This document shows, piece by piece, positions 49,770 through 58,459 of a DNA stretch of 64,000 bases. The notes beneath the pieces are model-generated. The model saw only the letters and a list, made by a program, of their open reading frames with translations, had not been told where the DNA came from and ran no database searches. The DNA is from Caldilineaceae bacterium (GTDB lineage: Bacteria > Chloroflexota > Anaerolineae > Caldilineales > Caldilineaceae). The stretch covers positions 62,001-126,000 of the forward strand of contig JAPKMW010000004.1 in NCBI GenBank assembly GCA_026645575.1, read 5' to 3'. Numbering within the stretch: the first letter of the stretch is position 1; every line of letters starts with the position of its first letter. The position numbers and the translations under genes are program-made.

Positions 49770-50798
49770 CTACACAAAGAGCGCGCGCTGGATAGTGTCC
49801 GCTTCGGTCCCCGGCGCCGAGCGGTCGAAGGCTTGGAGGACAAGGTTGCGGATGGCGAGTAATTCATCCCTGCCCTGGGGGACGAGGGCGCCAAGCAAAA
49901 GGCGATGGAGATGGTTGGTCAGCCACTGTTCGACAAAGTGACCGGGGACGCCCAACCGTTTGCAGGGCCAGATGATCATATCGGCGGCCAACTGGGCGCG
50001 GTTGAGGCTGGCAAAGATGGAGATGGGCTGTTCGTCATAGGTGCGGCGGCTGGCGGTGGCGAAGGTGGCGCCGGCCAACAATGCCTCGACGGTGATGACC
50101 GCTTCGACGGCATGGCGATAGTAGGCCCGTTCGCTGCAACCGGCCAGGTGACGGGGGCCGGTGAAAACGGCTTCAGCGCCGGCGCGGGTCAGCACTTTAT
50201 AGCCGGAGTGAAAATCGGGCAGGTCATCGAGACCATTGGCGAATTGCCAGCGCAACGGTTGGTTGGTGATAGCGGCGTGATAGGTCAAGGCATCGAGCAG
50301 CAGGCGGTTGGCGAACTCTTCCTGTTCGCCGCGCAGAAAGCCCAGGGGGCGATGGCGAGTCAAGCGACTACCCAACACCAACACCTTGTCAGTGGCGACG
50401 GTCGCCCTGACATGCTCGGCGGCGCGCAGCAAGGTGAGCAGTTCGTTGGCAAAGTGGTCGCCATCTTGATCGACCAGGGCGATGTAGCGCCAGCGGTCGT
50501 CTTGGAGCATGGCCTGGGCGCCCTGTTGCGCCGCCCCGAATTTGCCCTGATTCACTTGCCCGTTGACAACGCGCACACCATAGGTCTCCGCCACACGCGC
50601 CGCCACCGTTGCGCCTACGGGCGAGCCATCAACGCTGAGACAGATTGCCTGCGGGTCGGCCACCTCGCGCACAAAGGCATGAACCGTCTCCCCCAACAGG
50701 GTATAGCCGAAGTCAGGGTCGCTATCCGGCTGGAAATAGACCGGGATGACAATGGCGGTGGCTTCGGCCAGCGCTTGTAATGCAGTAATAACAGACAT
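49770..50798 (-). CDS. Glycosyltransferase family 2-like protein
   Basis: A 342-residue GT-A-type protein without membrane helices. TAIVIPVYFQPDSDP is the first strand and loop, ICLSVDGSP and RYIALVDQDGDHFANE hold the nucleotide-binding Asp and a D-x-D metal site, and FHSGYKVLTRAG fits the acceptor region. It would transfer a sugar from a nucleotide donor. The best general match is the polyprenol-phosphate sugar transferase branch. No export or lipid-carrier genes are adjacent, so the product is unknown. The ribosome binding site at 50798 is weak. Confidence 0.78.
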   Translation of the reverse strand: MSVITALQALAEATAIVIPVYFQPDSDPDFGYTLLGETVHAFVREVADPQAICLSVDGSPVGATVAARVAETYGVRVVNGQVNQGKFGAAQQGAQAMLQDDRWRYIALVDQDGDHFANELLTLLRAAEHVRATVATDKVLVLGSRLTRHRPLGFLRGEQEEFANRLLLDALTYHAAITNQPLRWQFANGLDDLPDFHSGYKVLTRAGAEAVFTGPRHLAGCSERAYYRHAVEAVITVEALLAGATFATASRRTYDEQPISIFASLNRAQLAADMIIWPCKRLGVPGHFVEQWLTNHLHRLLLGALVPQGRDELLAIRNLVLQAFDRSAPGTEADTIQRALFV

Positions 50799-50851
50799 GG
50801 ATAATTGTCCTACTCATTGACAGGTGATTCGTGTTGCGTGTTGCGTGAACT

Positions 50852-50906
50852 GTAGTAAAGACTTTAGTCTTGCTCCGAACGGCGCCAAGACTAAAGTCTT
50901 TACTAC
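50852..50906. repeat. Dispersed hairpin, AAAGACTTTAGTC family
   Basis: GTAGTAAAGACTTTAGTCTT is mirrored at 50886-50906. A related hairpin is at 63899-63950. It is followed by a 14-bp direct duplication, CGAGTATAGCATAC, at 50923-50950. Confidence 0.75.
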
Positions 50907-50958
50907 GGTTCGCACCGCACGCCGAGTATAGCATACCGAGTATAGCATACCGAGACCC

Positions 50959-51780
50959 ATGCATACGATTCTTGAACCGATTGGAGAAGAACATCGACAA
51001 AGGTGGCGCGGGGTGGCCGTGATGGTTCATGGCCTTAACTTGCAACCGGCGCGATTGCACCCCCTGGCGGATGAGGTGCGCCGGTGGGGGATTGGGGCAG
51101 TCTTCTGTTCGTTGCAAGGGCACGGCGAGAATTACCAGCCGCTGGCCGGCCAGCCGGCGGCGGCGGCGCGCCTGGCCGCCTTTCGCCGGGTGAGTTATGC
51201 CGGTTGGCGCAGCGAGATCCTGGCCGCCTATAGAGCTGCAGCGACGCTGGCGGCTGATCACAGGGCGCCGATCTTTCTGCTGGCCTTTTCGCTGGGGGCA
51301 TTGCTAGGGTGCGAGTTGATGGTGACAGAGCCGACCGTGCGCTTTGATCGCATGGCGTTGCTGGCGCCGGCGTTGGCGTTGCGCCCCGTCAGCCACCTGC
51401 CCTCTCTCCTGGCCCGCTGGCCGCAGATCGCCATTCGCAGCTTCTCACCCCACGCCTATCGCGCCAACCCGGCTACGCCAGTCGCCGCCTATTTGACCTT
51501 GCGTAAGGCCCTGTCCAATGTGCAGCGTCACCCCCAGCCGGCGCTCAATGTGCCGACGCTGGTGTTGATCGACCCGCGCGATGAACTGGTGTCGATGTGG
51601 GGCATTCAACGCTTGATCCGCCGCCACAATCTCACCCAATGGCGGCTCCAGCCCATCCACAAAAAGCCCACCCGTCCCGACGCCAAATTTCACCATCTCA
51701 TCATTGACGCCGAATGCGTTGGGCCGGTTGAGTGGCAGATGATGTTGACGCAGATCAAGGGGCAGTTGCTAGGTGGGTGA
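50959..51780 (+). CDS. Alpha/beta hydrolase, lysophospholipase-like
   Basis: A 273-residue protein. VAVMVHGLNLQPARLHPLAD is the oxyanion strand, FSLQGHGENYQPLAG the typical lysophospholipase loop, IFLLAFSLGALLGCELM the nucleophile elbow (Ser in AFSLG), TLVLIDPRDELVS the acid, and FHHLIIDAECVG the likely catalytic His region. No signal peptide, so it acts in the cytoplasm, perhaps on monoacylglycerols or lysophospholipids; the substrate is not proven. It is divergent from the glycosyltransferase and starts right after a tandem duplication that carries TATAGC-like sequence. Confidence 0.83.
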   Translation: MHTILEPIGEEHRQRWRGVAVMVHGLNLQPARLHPLADEVRRWGIGAVFCSLQGHGENYQPLAGQPAAAARLAAFRRVSYAGWRSEILAAYRAAATLAADHRAPIFLLAFSLGALLGCELMVTEPTVRFDRMALLAPALALRPVSHLPSLLARWPQIAIRSFSPHAYRANPATPVAAYLTLRKALSNVQRHPQPALNVPTLVLIDPRDELVSMWGIQRLIRRHNLTQWRLQPIHKKPTRPDAKFHHLIIDAECVGPVEWQMMLTQIKGQLLGG

Positions 51781-51977
51781 TTGGCTTTGATCCCTCCGGG
51801 GCAAGGGTGTAAGGCGCTACGACTTTTCGCCACCAGTCAACCTGATAAACGTCCGATCAACGCTACATTAACGCGCGTATCTTATGCTTACAATCATTCG
51901 TCATCGTGAACATCGTAAGCCTATACCATTCAGGCGAATCATTGCAAGCCAAACGAAAACCCCAAAGGAGAAGAGCT

Positions 51978-53267
51978 ATGAGTATGTCAACAACTGTTGA
52001 TTTTGCTATCTGGGAAAAGCGCTGGAAGGCCGTTGCATCAACGATGGAGCAGATGCAAACCGCTATGCAACCCACAACACCAGAAACTCTACTAAAAACA
52101 CTGAAGGCTTTGCAAATCTTTGGTCAACAGCAGATCGATTTCTTTCTCGACGGCTTTGGTCGAAATGGCAAGGCTTATCTGGAACCATCCGTACTTTATC
52201 CACCTGACTATGTCTTGAGTGCGACTTTGGATCAAATTATCCACGATATGAATGTGATTGGTCGCGCTTGGGAACAACGGCGGGAAGACAGCACCTTCCA
52301 GCCAATGCGCATAACGCTTGAAAATGCCGATCTTTTAGCCAACAAAGCATTGGCGCCAGCTATTGAAAAAGGGATCCTTGAGTATGCCACAGTCGTTACA
52401 TACTTCCAAAAGGATACGAATGTACGGATTATTCCCTACGAAGCAGTCAGTTTTATTGGGTTGCCTATTACCTGTCATACCACCACGCGCGATCTATTGG
52501 CAATTCCTCATGAGGTCGGCCATTATGTTTACCGCAACGGGCGTGTCCGTAACGGCAAACATGCAGGCAGCCGCTTATATGCCGCGCTCACGCAACGCTA
52601 TAGCGGTCAGGCGTCTTGGCGGCAGGCATGGATGGAAGAGATCTTTGCCGATGTCTACGGCGCGCTAATCGGTGGGCCAGTGATGGCATTGGGCTTTGAG
52701 GATCTGTTAAGCGCCATGCCGCGGGATTACTTTACTTATGATGATGGTGAACATCCTGTGGCGGCGTTACGGCTTGGCATTTATCAGACAGTCTTTGAAA
52801 AAATTGGTGTATCCGACAAGGTGCAAAAAGCGTTGACTGTCCAGAATAAAGCGTTACAACAAGAGTTCGGCAAACCAACAACCTTTACAACGGCTGATGG
52901 GATTACACTTGATCTCAAGCAGACACAAAAGGAACTGGCTAAGATCGTGCGGTCATTGCTTGACAATGAATTAGCCGATTTGCCCGCTGCCCGTTGGAGT
53001 GGGGAAATCGACGCAGAAGATGTTGTGAATGAGCTTTATGAAGAATTTGCTGTCGTCGCCGCTGATCCAGCAACCCACATTCCCACCAAAGTGGTTGCCG
53101 CTCCCTTGGCTGAGCCACAGTTGCTGACCCAGTCGCTTTCCTGGATTGATTTGATCAAGGATGCCGTCAAAGCGCATCCGAATGTCACTTTGCCCCCCAA
53201 AGTGTGGATGGCGCTCTTTGAAAGCAGCGGTTGGGCGACAGAGGAGACTAGCGGTAATGCCCATTAG
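51978..53267 (+). CDS. HEXXH-motif putative metallopeptidase, family not recognised
   Basis: A 429-residue cytoplasmic protein. The sequence IPHEVGHYVYRNGR has H178-E-x-x-H182, and WMEEIFADVYG follows with E220/E221 and D225 at a spacing suited to the third zinc ligand of a gluzincin-type site. The N-terminal third is helical (FAIWEKRWKAVASTMEQM) and the C-terminal third charged. I cannot assign it to a known peptidase family. ATG 51978 is set by an AAAGGAG box; the frame is open upstream. It is more AT-rich than most of its neighbours and stands alone. Confidence 0.7.
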   Translation: MSMSTTVDFAIWEKRWKAVASTMEQMQTAMQPTTPETLLKTLKALQIFGQQQIDFFLDGFGRNGKAYLEPSVLYPPDYVLSATLDQIIHDMNVIGRAWEQRREDSTFQPMRITLENADLLANKALAPAIEKGILEYATVVTYFQKDTNVRIIPYEAVSFIGLPITCHTTTRDLLAIPHEVGHYVYRNGRVRNGKHAGSRLYAALTQRYSGQASWRQAWMEEIFADVYGALIGGPVMALGFEDLLSAMPRDYFTYDDGEHPVAALRLGIYQTVFEKIGVSDKVQKALTVQNKALQQEFGKPTTFTTADGITLDLKQTQKELAKIVRSLLDNELADLPAARWSGEIDAEDVVNELYEEFAVVAADPATHIPTKVVAAPLAEPQLLTQSLSWIDLIKDAVKAHPNVTLPPKVWMALFESSGWATEETSGNAH

Positions 53268-53311
53268 TCAATAAGTACGTGTCTTCTAGCTTCCCAAAGG
53301 TTGATATACCG

Positions 53312-53370
53312 ATCTTTCGGGCAGGTTACTTCCGTTAAGCGAAACAATCGCTCATACCTGCCCGGAAGAT
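53312..53370. repeat. Variant of the CTTCCGGGAAGGT hairpin
   Basis: ATCTTTCGGGCAGGT (53312-53326) pairs with ACCTGCCCGGAAGAT (53356-53370). The change of A to C is compensated on the other arm, which argues for selection on the structure. No gene lies in 53268-53526. Confidence 0.7.
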
Positions 53371-53526
53371 TGTTTCAATGCCCAGCCATCCCATTGATCT
53401 GGAATCGCTGTTAAAGATTATCAGTAGAGCGCAATGCGCGCAAGCCGCGCCTGAAAGGCAACCAGTGACCGGCGCCAGTCACCGGGAATCCCTGCGGTGG
53501 TGTGGCTAGGCGCGTTGCGTTGCGTT

Positions 53527-56430
53527 CTACTGAGTATTGCAATAACGATCTATCTGTTCAATTAAGTATGTAGTCAAGGGATGAAGCTGAGAATTAGCAA
53601 GAGATAAGGCTTCTTTCCAGTATTGACAAGCTTTTTCTTGTACACCCAATTTGTTATAAAGATCCCCTAAGTGACGCATAATATAAACCTTATTAAAGCT
53701 ATCACTAATACTATCAATAAGGGCAAGTGCTTTCACGCCTGTATCAATAGCAATATCATAGTGCTGCGTTTTTGCGTTTATCCTACTTAATTCATATAAG
53801 ATTAACGCTTCAAATTGTCTATAACCTGCATGTTGAAATAAAAATAAACCTTTTTCTGCATATGTATGAGCAAGAATAAAATTTTCTTGTAATCTGGCAA
53901 CTACTGTTAAGCTGTAGTAAATAGCGCCTAACTCGCCAAGGTTTTGTAAACGTTCACATAGTTCAAGCGCTCGTTGGCAGTGTAGATTTGCTAGATCATA
54001 GTTTTTCTGTTCTAATGCAATATCTGCGAGAAGCCGTAATGTTGGCAGCAAGCCCAACCAATCATTGCGTTCTTCCTGCATTGTTAAAGCACGTTCACAA
54101 AGCAATCGGGCATCTTCAAATTTTCCACGCCGGTAAAGTATAAATGCTTGTTGATAGTAAACAGCTGCAAGTCTTCCTAAATCTTTAATGCTTTCACACA
54201 GATCCTGACACTTTAGCAACTGTTTCTCAGCATAATCAAATTTACTACGCTCAGCCGCACTTCTTCCCAAATGATAATAAGCAAATGAAAGCTTGGCTGT
54301 ATCGCTAAGTTCTTGCAAGATTATTATACTTTTATCAATCAATAACTCAGCTTCATCGTGATCGTCTTGTTCGCTACAAGCTTGCCCCCAACGTAACAAA
54401 CAAGTTGCTAGCGCTTGTTTGTTATGCAATGAGTCAGCCGCCTGAAATACAAGTGGATAAATTTCTCTTGCCTCGCTATACCGCGCATGAGAAAACCAGG
54501 GTTCGGTAAGTGTATCAGCATAATCCAACACCAACTGCCACTCTTGCAATAAATGCGCCGTCTCCATCCCGGCCATCATATTTTCCCACTCCGGCTGGAG
54601 GGCGGCGTAATCGGTCTGATTTTCCTGCGCAAAGTTTTGGTAGTAAAGCGCCATGCGTCGCCACGCGCTGTCATCGTTCCCCAACTGTTCACGGGCGAAG
54701 TCGGCCAGCAGGGGGTGTTGACGGTAGCGATCTTCCTCTTCTTCGGTGAGCAGCGAGAGGGCGGTGAGGGCGAAGAGGCGATCTTCGGCGGTGTAGACAT
54801 CCAGGTCGGCCAAAGCGGCCAGGGCGGGCGCGGCAAAAGAGCGCCCCTCGAAGACTGCCAGCAGGGCAAAGACTTGTCGCAACGCGCCATCCAGCGATTC
54901 CCAACTGACCATAAACGAAGTGCGCACAGCGCGATCGCTGATCGCCAGATCGAGCCGATCCTGCACCGATTGCAACCGCTCCGCCATATCAGCCAGGCGG
55001 CGGCGGGGGCGCGAGTGCAGCCGCTGTGCGGTAATCTCCACGGCCAGTGGCAGATTTTGCAGTCGAGCACAGATCTCCTGCGCTGCCTCTTGTTCGGCGG
55101 CGACTCGGTCGGCGCCCAAGATGCGCCCTAGCAGTTGCACGCCATCTGCCGGCGCCATCTCTTCAATCGGGTAGATCTGCGCACCTAGCGCATTAGCGAC
55201 ATCCAGATCGCGCGTCGTCAGCAGCACGGCGCTGTGCTGCCCGCCCACCAGCAGCGGACGCACGCGCGACAGGCTGCGCACATCATCCAGCACGATCAAC
55301 GTCTGTTTGTCGGCCAGGACGCCGCGCACCGCCGCTGCCCGGTTCTCAACATCGGAAAGAGCGCTAAAGTCATAGTTGTACGCCTGCGCCCAGCCGCCCA
55401 GAATATCGAGCGGCTCCGTGCCGGCGACATAGGCCCAGAGGACGCCATCGGCAAAGTGGCTGCGCAGATCATGGGCCAGATGTTCTGCAAGGGTCGTCTT
55501 GCCAATGCCCCCCATCCCCACCAGGGCGACTAAGCGCTTGCCTTGGGGCTGGCGCAGATGGGACTGGAGCGCAGCTAATTCGGCGGCGCGACCGACAAAA
55601 TGGAGTGGGGCCGGCGGCGCCTGGAAGGGGATCGGCGGCGGGGCTGCGACGACCGGCAGCGGCGCTGGGTTCGGTACGGCAAATTGCGCGCCACCCTCCG
55701 GGCCGATGGCTCCCGACTCGATCTGGTCGTAGAGGGCGTTGGTCTCATCCGAGGGGGGGACGCCAAATTCATCATTGAGCGCCTGGCTGCACCGCTCATA
55801 TTGCGCCAGCGCGGCGGCGCGTTGACCGCTCAACGCCAGCAACCGCATCAACTGTTGGTGCGCTTCCTCCGACCAGGGTTCCGGTTTGAGCAAGAGATTG
55901 GCGCAGGCGATACCCGCTGTGTAGTTGCGCTGTTGGATGTGATGGTTGATCAGTCGCAGCAACGCCTGGCGCGCCATCTGCCAGAGGCGTTCCCGCTCAT
56001 TGGTCACCCACTCCTCAAAGAAGGGGGCGTCGCGTACATGGAAATCTTCGAGAAACTCACCGCGATAGAGGGCGACGGCCTCGGAAAGCTGCTCAAAGGT
56101 CGGTTCGCCGCTGCGCAGATTGGCTTCAAAGTGGCTCACATCCAGTTGATGATCGGCATTGCGATCAAGGGCAATTGTATCGCGATCGGCCAGCAGAAAA
56201 TCCCCCAGGTCGGCGCGCACTTTAAGTAATTCAACGCGTAAGTTACGGCGCGCCGATGTCTCATCCAAATCCGTCCAGAGCAGACCGGCCAAACTCTGAC
56301 GCGAATGGCTCTGCCGGCTCATGGCCAGATAGTAGAGCAAGGCTTGCGCCTTGTGTGATGTCATCTCCAAGGGTTGGCCGTGGAGCAAAATCTGCGGACG
56401 ACCTAACAAAGCGAGTTCTAAGGCGGGCAT
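53527..56430 (-). CDS. SARP/BTAD regulator with NB-ARC ATPase and TPR domains
   Basis: A 967-residue AfsR/SARP-type activator. A winged-helix DNA-binding domain (1-95, LALLGRPQILLHGQPLEMTS) and BTAD domain (about 96-245, LYRGEFLEDFHVRDAPFFEE) precede an NB-ARC nucleotide switch with P-loop GMGGIGKTTLAEHL near residue 305, Walker B TLIVLDDVRS and AVLLTTRDLDVA. Helical repeats of the TPR type fill about 600-967 (GRSAAERSKFDYAEKQLLKC, DIALEQKNYDLANLHCQRAL). Ligand sensing by the repeats would release the ATPase for transcription activation. The TPR part (to about 54,540) is clearly more AT-rich than the rest. ATG 56430 is chosen over the TTG further up. Divergent to the propeller gene. Confidence 0.92.
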   Translation of the reverse strand: MPALELALLGRPQILLHGQPLEMTSHKAQALLYYLAMSRQSHSRQSLAGLLWTDLDETSARRNLRVELLKVRADLGDFLLADRDTIALDRNADHQLDVSHFEANLRSGEPTFEQLSEAVALYRGEFLEDFHVRDAPFFEEWVTNERERLWQMARQALLRLINHHIQQRNYTAGIACANLLLKPEPWSEEAHQQLMRLLALSGQRAAALAQYERCSQALNDEFGVPPSDETNALYDQIESGAIGPEGGAQFAVPNPAPLPVVAAPPPIPFQAPPAPLHFVGRAAELAALQSHLRQPQGKRLVALVGMGGIGKTTLAEHLAHDLRSHFADGVLWAYVAGTEPLDILGGWAQAYNYDFSALSDVENRAAAVRGVLADKQTLIVLDDVRSLSRVRPLLVGGQHSAVLLTTRDLDVANALGAQIYPIEEMAPADGVQLLGRILGADRVAAEQEAAQEICARLQNLPLAVEITAQRLHSRPRRRLADMAERLQSVQDRLDLAISDRAVRTSFMVSWESLDGALRQVFALLAVFEGRSFAAPALAALADLDVYTAEDRLFALTALSLLTEEEEDRYRQHPLLADFAREQLGNDDSAWRRMALYYQNFAQENQTDYAALQPEWENMMAGMETAHLLQEWQLVLDYADTLTEPWFSHARYSEAREIYPLVFQAADSLHNKQALATCLLRWGQACSEQDDHDEAELLIDKSIIILQELSDTAKLSFAYYHLGRSAAERSKFDYAEKQLLKCQDLCESIKDLGRLAAVYYQQAFILYRRGKFEDARLLCERALTMQEERNDWLGLLPTLRLLADIALEQKNYDLANLHCQRALELCERLQNLGELGAIYYSLTVVARLQENFILAHTYAEKGLFLFQHAGYRQFEALILYELSRINAKTQHYDIAIDTGVKALALIDSISDSFNKVYIMRHLGDLYNKLGVQEKACQYWKEALSLANSQLHPLTTYLIEQIDRYCNTQ

Positions 56431-56463
56431 GAAAGGCTTTCTTGGCTGCAATGTAACGGCCCA

Positions 56464-56502
56464 ACCGGCTCGTAGCCAGTCATGGACTGATTACGAGCCG
56501 GT
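56464..56502. repeat. Hairpin, CTCGTAGCCGGTC family
   Basis: ACCGGCTCGTAGCCAGTC and its imperfect complement around ATGG. Related to 56624-56688 and 32128-32174. Confidence 0.65.
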
Positions 56503-56623
56503 GACGCATCAACGCAAAAACAACGCTGGTTTAACTCTTCAACGCCATAATAGGAAGTAACAAAGATAATAGGAATTCTGGTAACGACCCCGACTAGGCA
56601 CAGCTAATTTTAGAATTGCTACC

Positions 56624-56688
56624 CCCCGCTCGTAGCCGGTCCATGACCGGCGTCTAGGGCGCCGGTCATGGACCGGCTACGAGCGGGG
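56624..56688. repeat. Perfect 28-bp-arm hairpin, CTCGTAGCCGGTC family
   Basis: Left arm 56624-56651 starts CCCCGCTCGTAGCCGGTCCA; the right arm 56661-56688 is its exact complement. Confidence 0.8.
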
Positions 56689-56965
56689 TTGTTACCTAAT
56701 TTCTATTATAAACGATGTTTCAAAAAAATCCAGATGCGCCAAGGAAGCTGCAATCATTCGCCTGATGTCGAGAAAACGTTATCGGGTGGCAGCCGCAATT
56801 CAGGGGTAACGACCAACGTCGGTCATCAATGGCCTCCATTGCGACAGGTGAGCGCTTGTGTCTATCCCTCTGGGCACAAGCGCTCTTTATTGTCGGGTTG
56901 CGTCGCCATTGGTGCGCTGGGTCGTTCGTGGTAGCACAGAAAGTTGTAGAGAAGAAAGAGGGGTT

Positions 56966-58216
56966 ATGTCACACGCACTTGTCAATCGGGATCGCACGCT
57001 GTCTTTGCCACTGTCGTCGGCGGCGGCTTGGCCGCATGTCGGTCAACGAACGCCGACCCCCGTGGGTGGTTACAGCCGACAGCGCCAACTGCGTTGGGAT
57101 CAACCCCTCCAGTTCAAGCAGGAGGTTTGTGTGGAGCAGAATAAACAACCCAATGGGGCGAGGGGGATCGTGGCGCTGACTCAGAGCCGCACTGGGTTGT
57201 TGGCGCAGCAAGTGGTGATGGTCAAACAGCGGGCGCGCCAGGTGGTGACCGCCATGCGGACGCTGGAGGATCAGGTGCGGCTCGTTAGCTGGCGGGTCAA
57301 CGCCGACGGTACACTCCTACGCACCGGCAGCGGCGCCTTGTCTTTGGCTAATGTCCAGCAAGTTGCGATGGTGCAGGCTCGCAATTATGTCGTCGCCTGT
57401 CGCACCCAGGCCGGTGAATTACACCTGAGCCGTTGGGATGTAAGCAATACGGGGGCAATCTACCTGGCCGGCGCCCATCGCAACTGCGCCCAAGGCATTC
57501 AGTGGTTGACGCTGGCTGCGTTAACGCCGGATCTGTTGGTGGTGCTGGCGTTGACCACAAGCCAGACCTGGCAGATGATGCTCTGGCAATTGCAAGGCGA
57601 CAGGGCTGTTGCCCTGTTAGGGGTGCAGGAAATGCCGGCAGCGTTGGTTGGCAGTGGCGCCCTTGCCCTATTGCCACCCCACGGCGACAACTTACGGCTG
57701 GCAACCCTGACTGCGGAAGCGCAAGCGCGTTTCGCCCTTCACCTCTGGCAAGGTCAACCAGGGGATGCACTGACTTTGTTGGTGACTGATTCGCTCTTGC
57801 TGATCGATGTAGTCGCCATTATCAGCACCCATGTGGATGACGCCCATCTGTATGCGATCGTGCAAATGGTGACCGGCCAACTGCGCTTGCTGACCTGGCA
57901 TTTATCGCCGGATGGTGCGATTACCTTGCTTGACGCCGCAACGGTGCTGGCCGACGGCGTTAGTCACGGGATGAGCCAACGCTACCAAGATGGTTTTGCC
58001 CTGGTCTACCGCACCTTGGCCGGCGAACTTGGTGTCCAACAATGGCAACAACAAACCAGCGGCAATCTGGCTTTGCTTGCCGCCGGTCGCAGCCCCATTG
58101 CCCCCCAAGGCGAAGTGATCTGCTGCAATGAAGCATTGGAAGGCAACGCGCCCTTCCTCACCGGCGTCATCGACGAGCGGGGTGAAGTTACCCTGATCAC
58201 CTGGCGCCAAGGGTAA
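56966..58216 (+). CDS. Unknown protein with seven propeller-like repeats
   Basis: A 416-residue protein without signal peptide; family not recognised. After about 110 residues of Arg/Gln-rich leader, seven repeats of the form L-x-L-x-x-W, six to eight residues, G-x-I/L-x-L-L are seen: VRLVSWRVNADGTLLRTGSG, LHLSRWDVSNTGAIYLAG, QMMLWQLQGDRAVALLG, FALHLWQGQPGDALTLL, LRLLTWHLSPDGAITLLD, LGVQQWQQQTSGNLALLA and VTLITWRQG at the end. Seven such units suggest a seven-bladed beta-propeller whose last strand closes the ring. GAAAGAGGGG precedes ATG 56966. It may be an interaction scaffold for the regulators on either side (inference). Confidence 0.72.
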   Translation: MSHALVNRDRTLSLPLSSAAAWPHVGQRTPTPVGGYSRQRQLRWDQPLQFKQEVCVEQNKQPNGARGIVALTQSRTGLLAQQVVMVKQRARQVVTAMRTLEDQVRLVSWRVNADGTLLRTGSGALSLANVQQVAMVQARNYVVACRTQAGELHLSRWDVSNTGAIYLAGAHRNCAQGIQWLTLAALTPDLLVVLALTTSQTWQMMLWQLQGDRAVALLGVQEMPAALVGSGALALLPPHGDNLRLATLTAEAQARFALHLWQGQPGDALTLLVTDSLLLIDVVAIISTHVDDAHLYAIVQMVTGQLRLLTWHLSPDGAITLLDAATVLADGVSHGMSQRYQDGFALVYRTLAGELGVQQWQQQTSGNLALLAAGRSPIAPQGEVICCNEALEGNAPFLTGVIDERGEVTLITWRQG

Positions 58217-58226
58217 GATTCACTCT

Positions 58227-58258
58227 GGTAGGGGCATCCGCTTGCGGGCGCCCCTACC
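58227..58258. repeat. GGTAGGGGC hairpin after the propeller-like gene
   Basis: GGTAGGGGC (58227-58235) pairs with GCCCCTACC (58250-58258), with inner CCGC/GCGG pairing. It lies 10 bases after the stop codon and may end the transcript. Confidence 0.65.
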
Positions 58259-58459
58259 ATTAGGTTTTTAAAGCGATGATCCCTCTTCTCCTATCCCACC
58301 TTCCCTGTACCCGCGCCAGTTACCTCACTTTCAGGTGGTAAAAACGCTTCAGAAACGCCTGCCAAACGGTCTCTCCGCTACACTGCAAAGCAGATAACGT
58401 TAGTCAATCTGACCAGTGCAATGCACTTGTACTCAAAGGGAATTGGCGGAGGGAACTTG

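Larger units (their letters stand above)
56431..56965. other. Divergent intergenic region with two hairpin repeats
   Basis: It lies between the divergent SARP and propeller-like genes. It holds hairpins at 56464-56502 and 56624-56688 and no gene. A regulator target site is expected here but I could not identify a direct-repeat SARP box. Confidence 0.5.
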
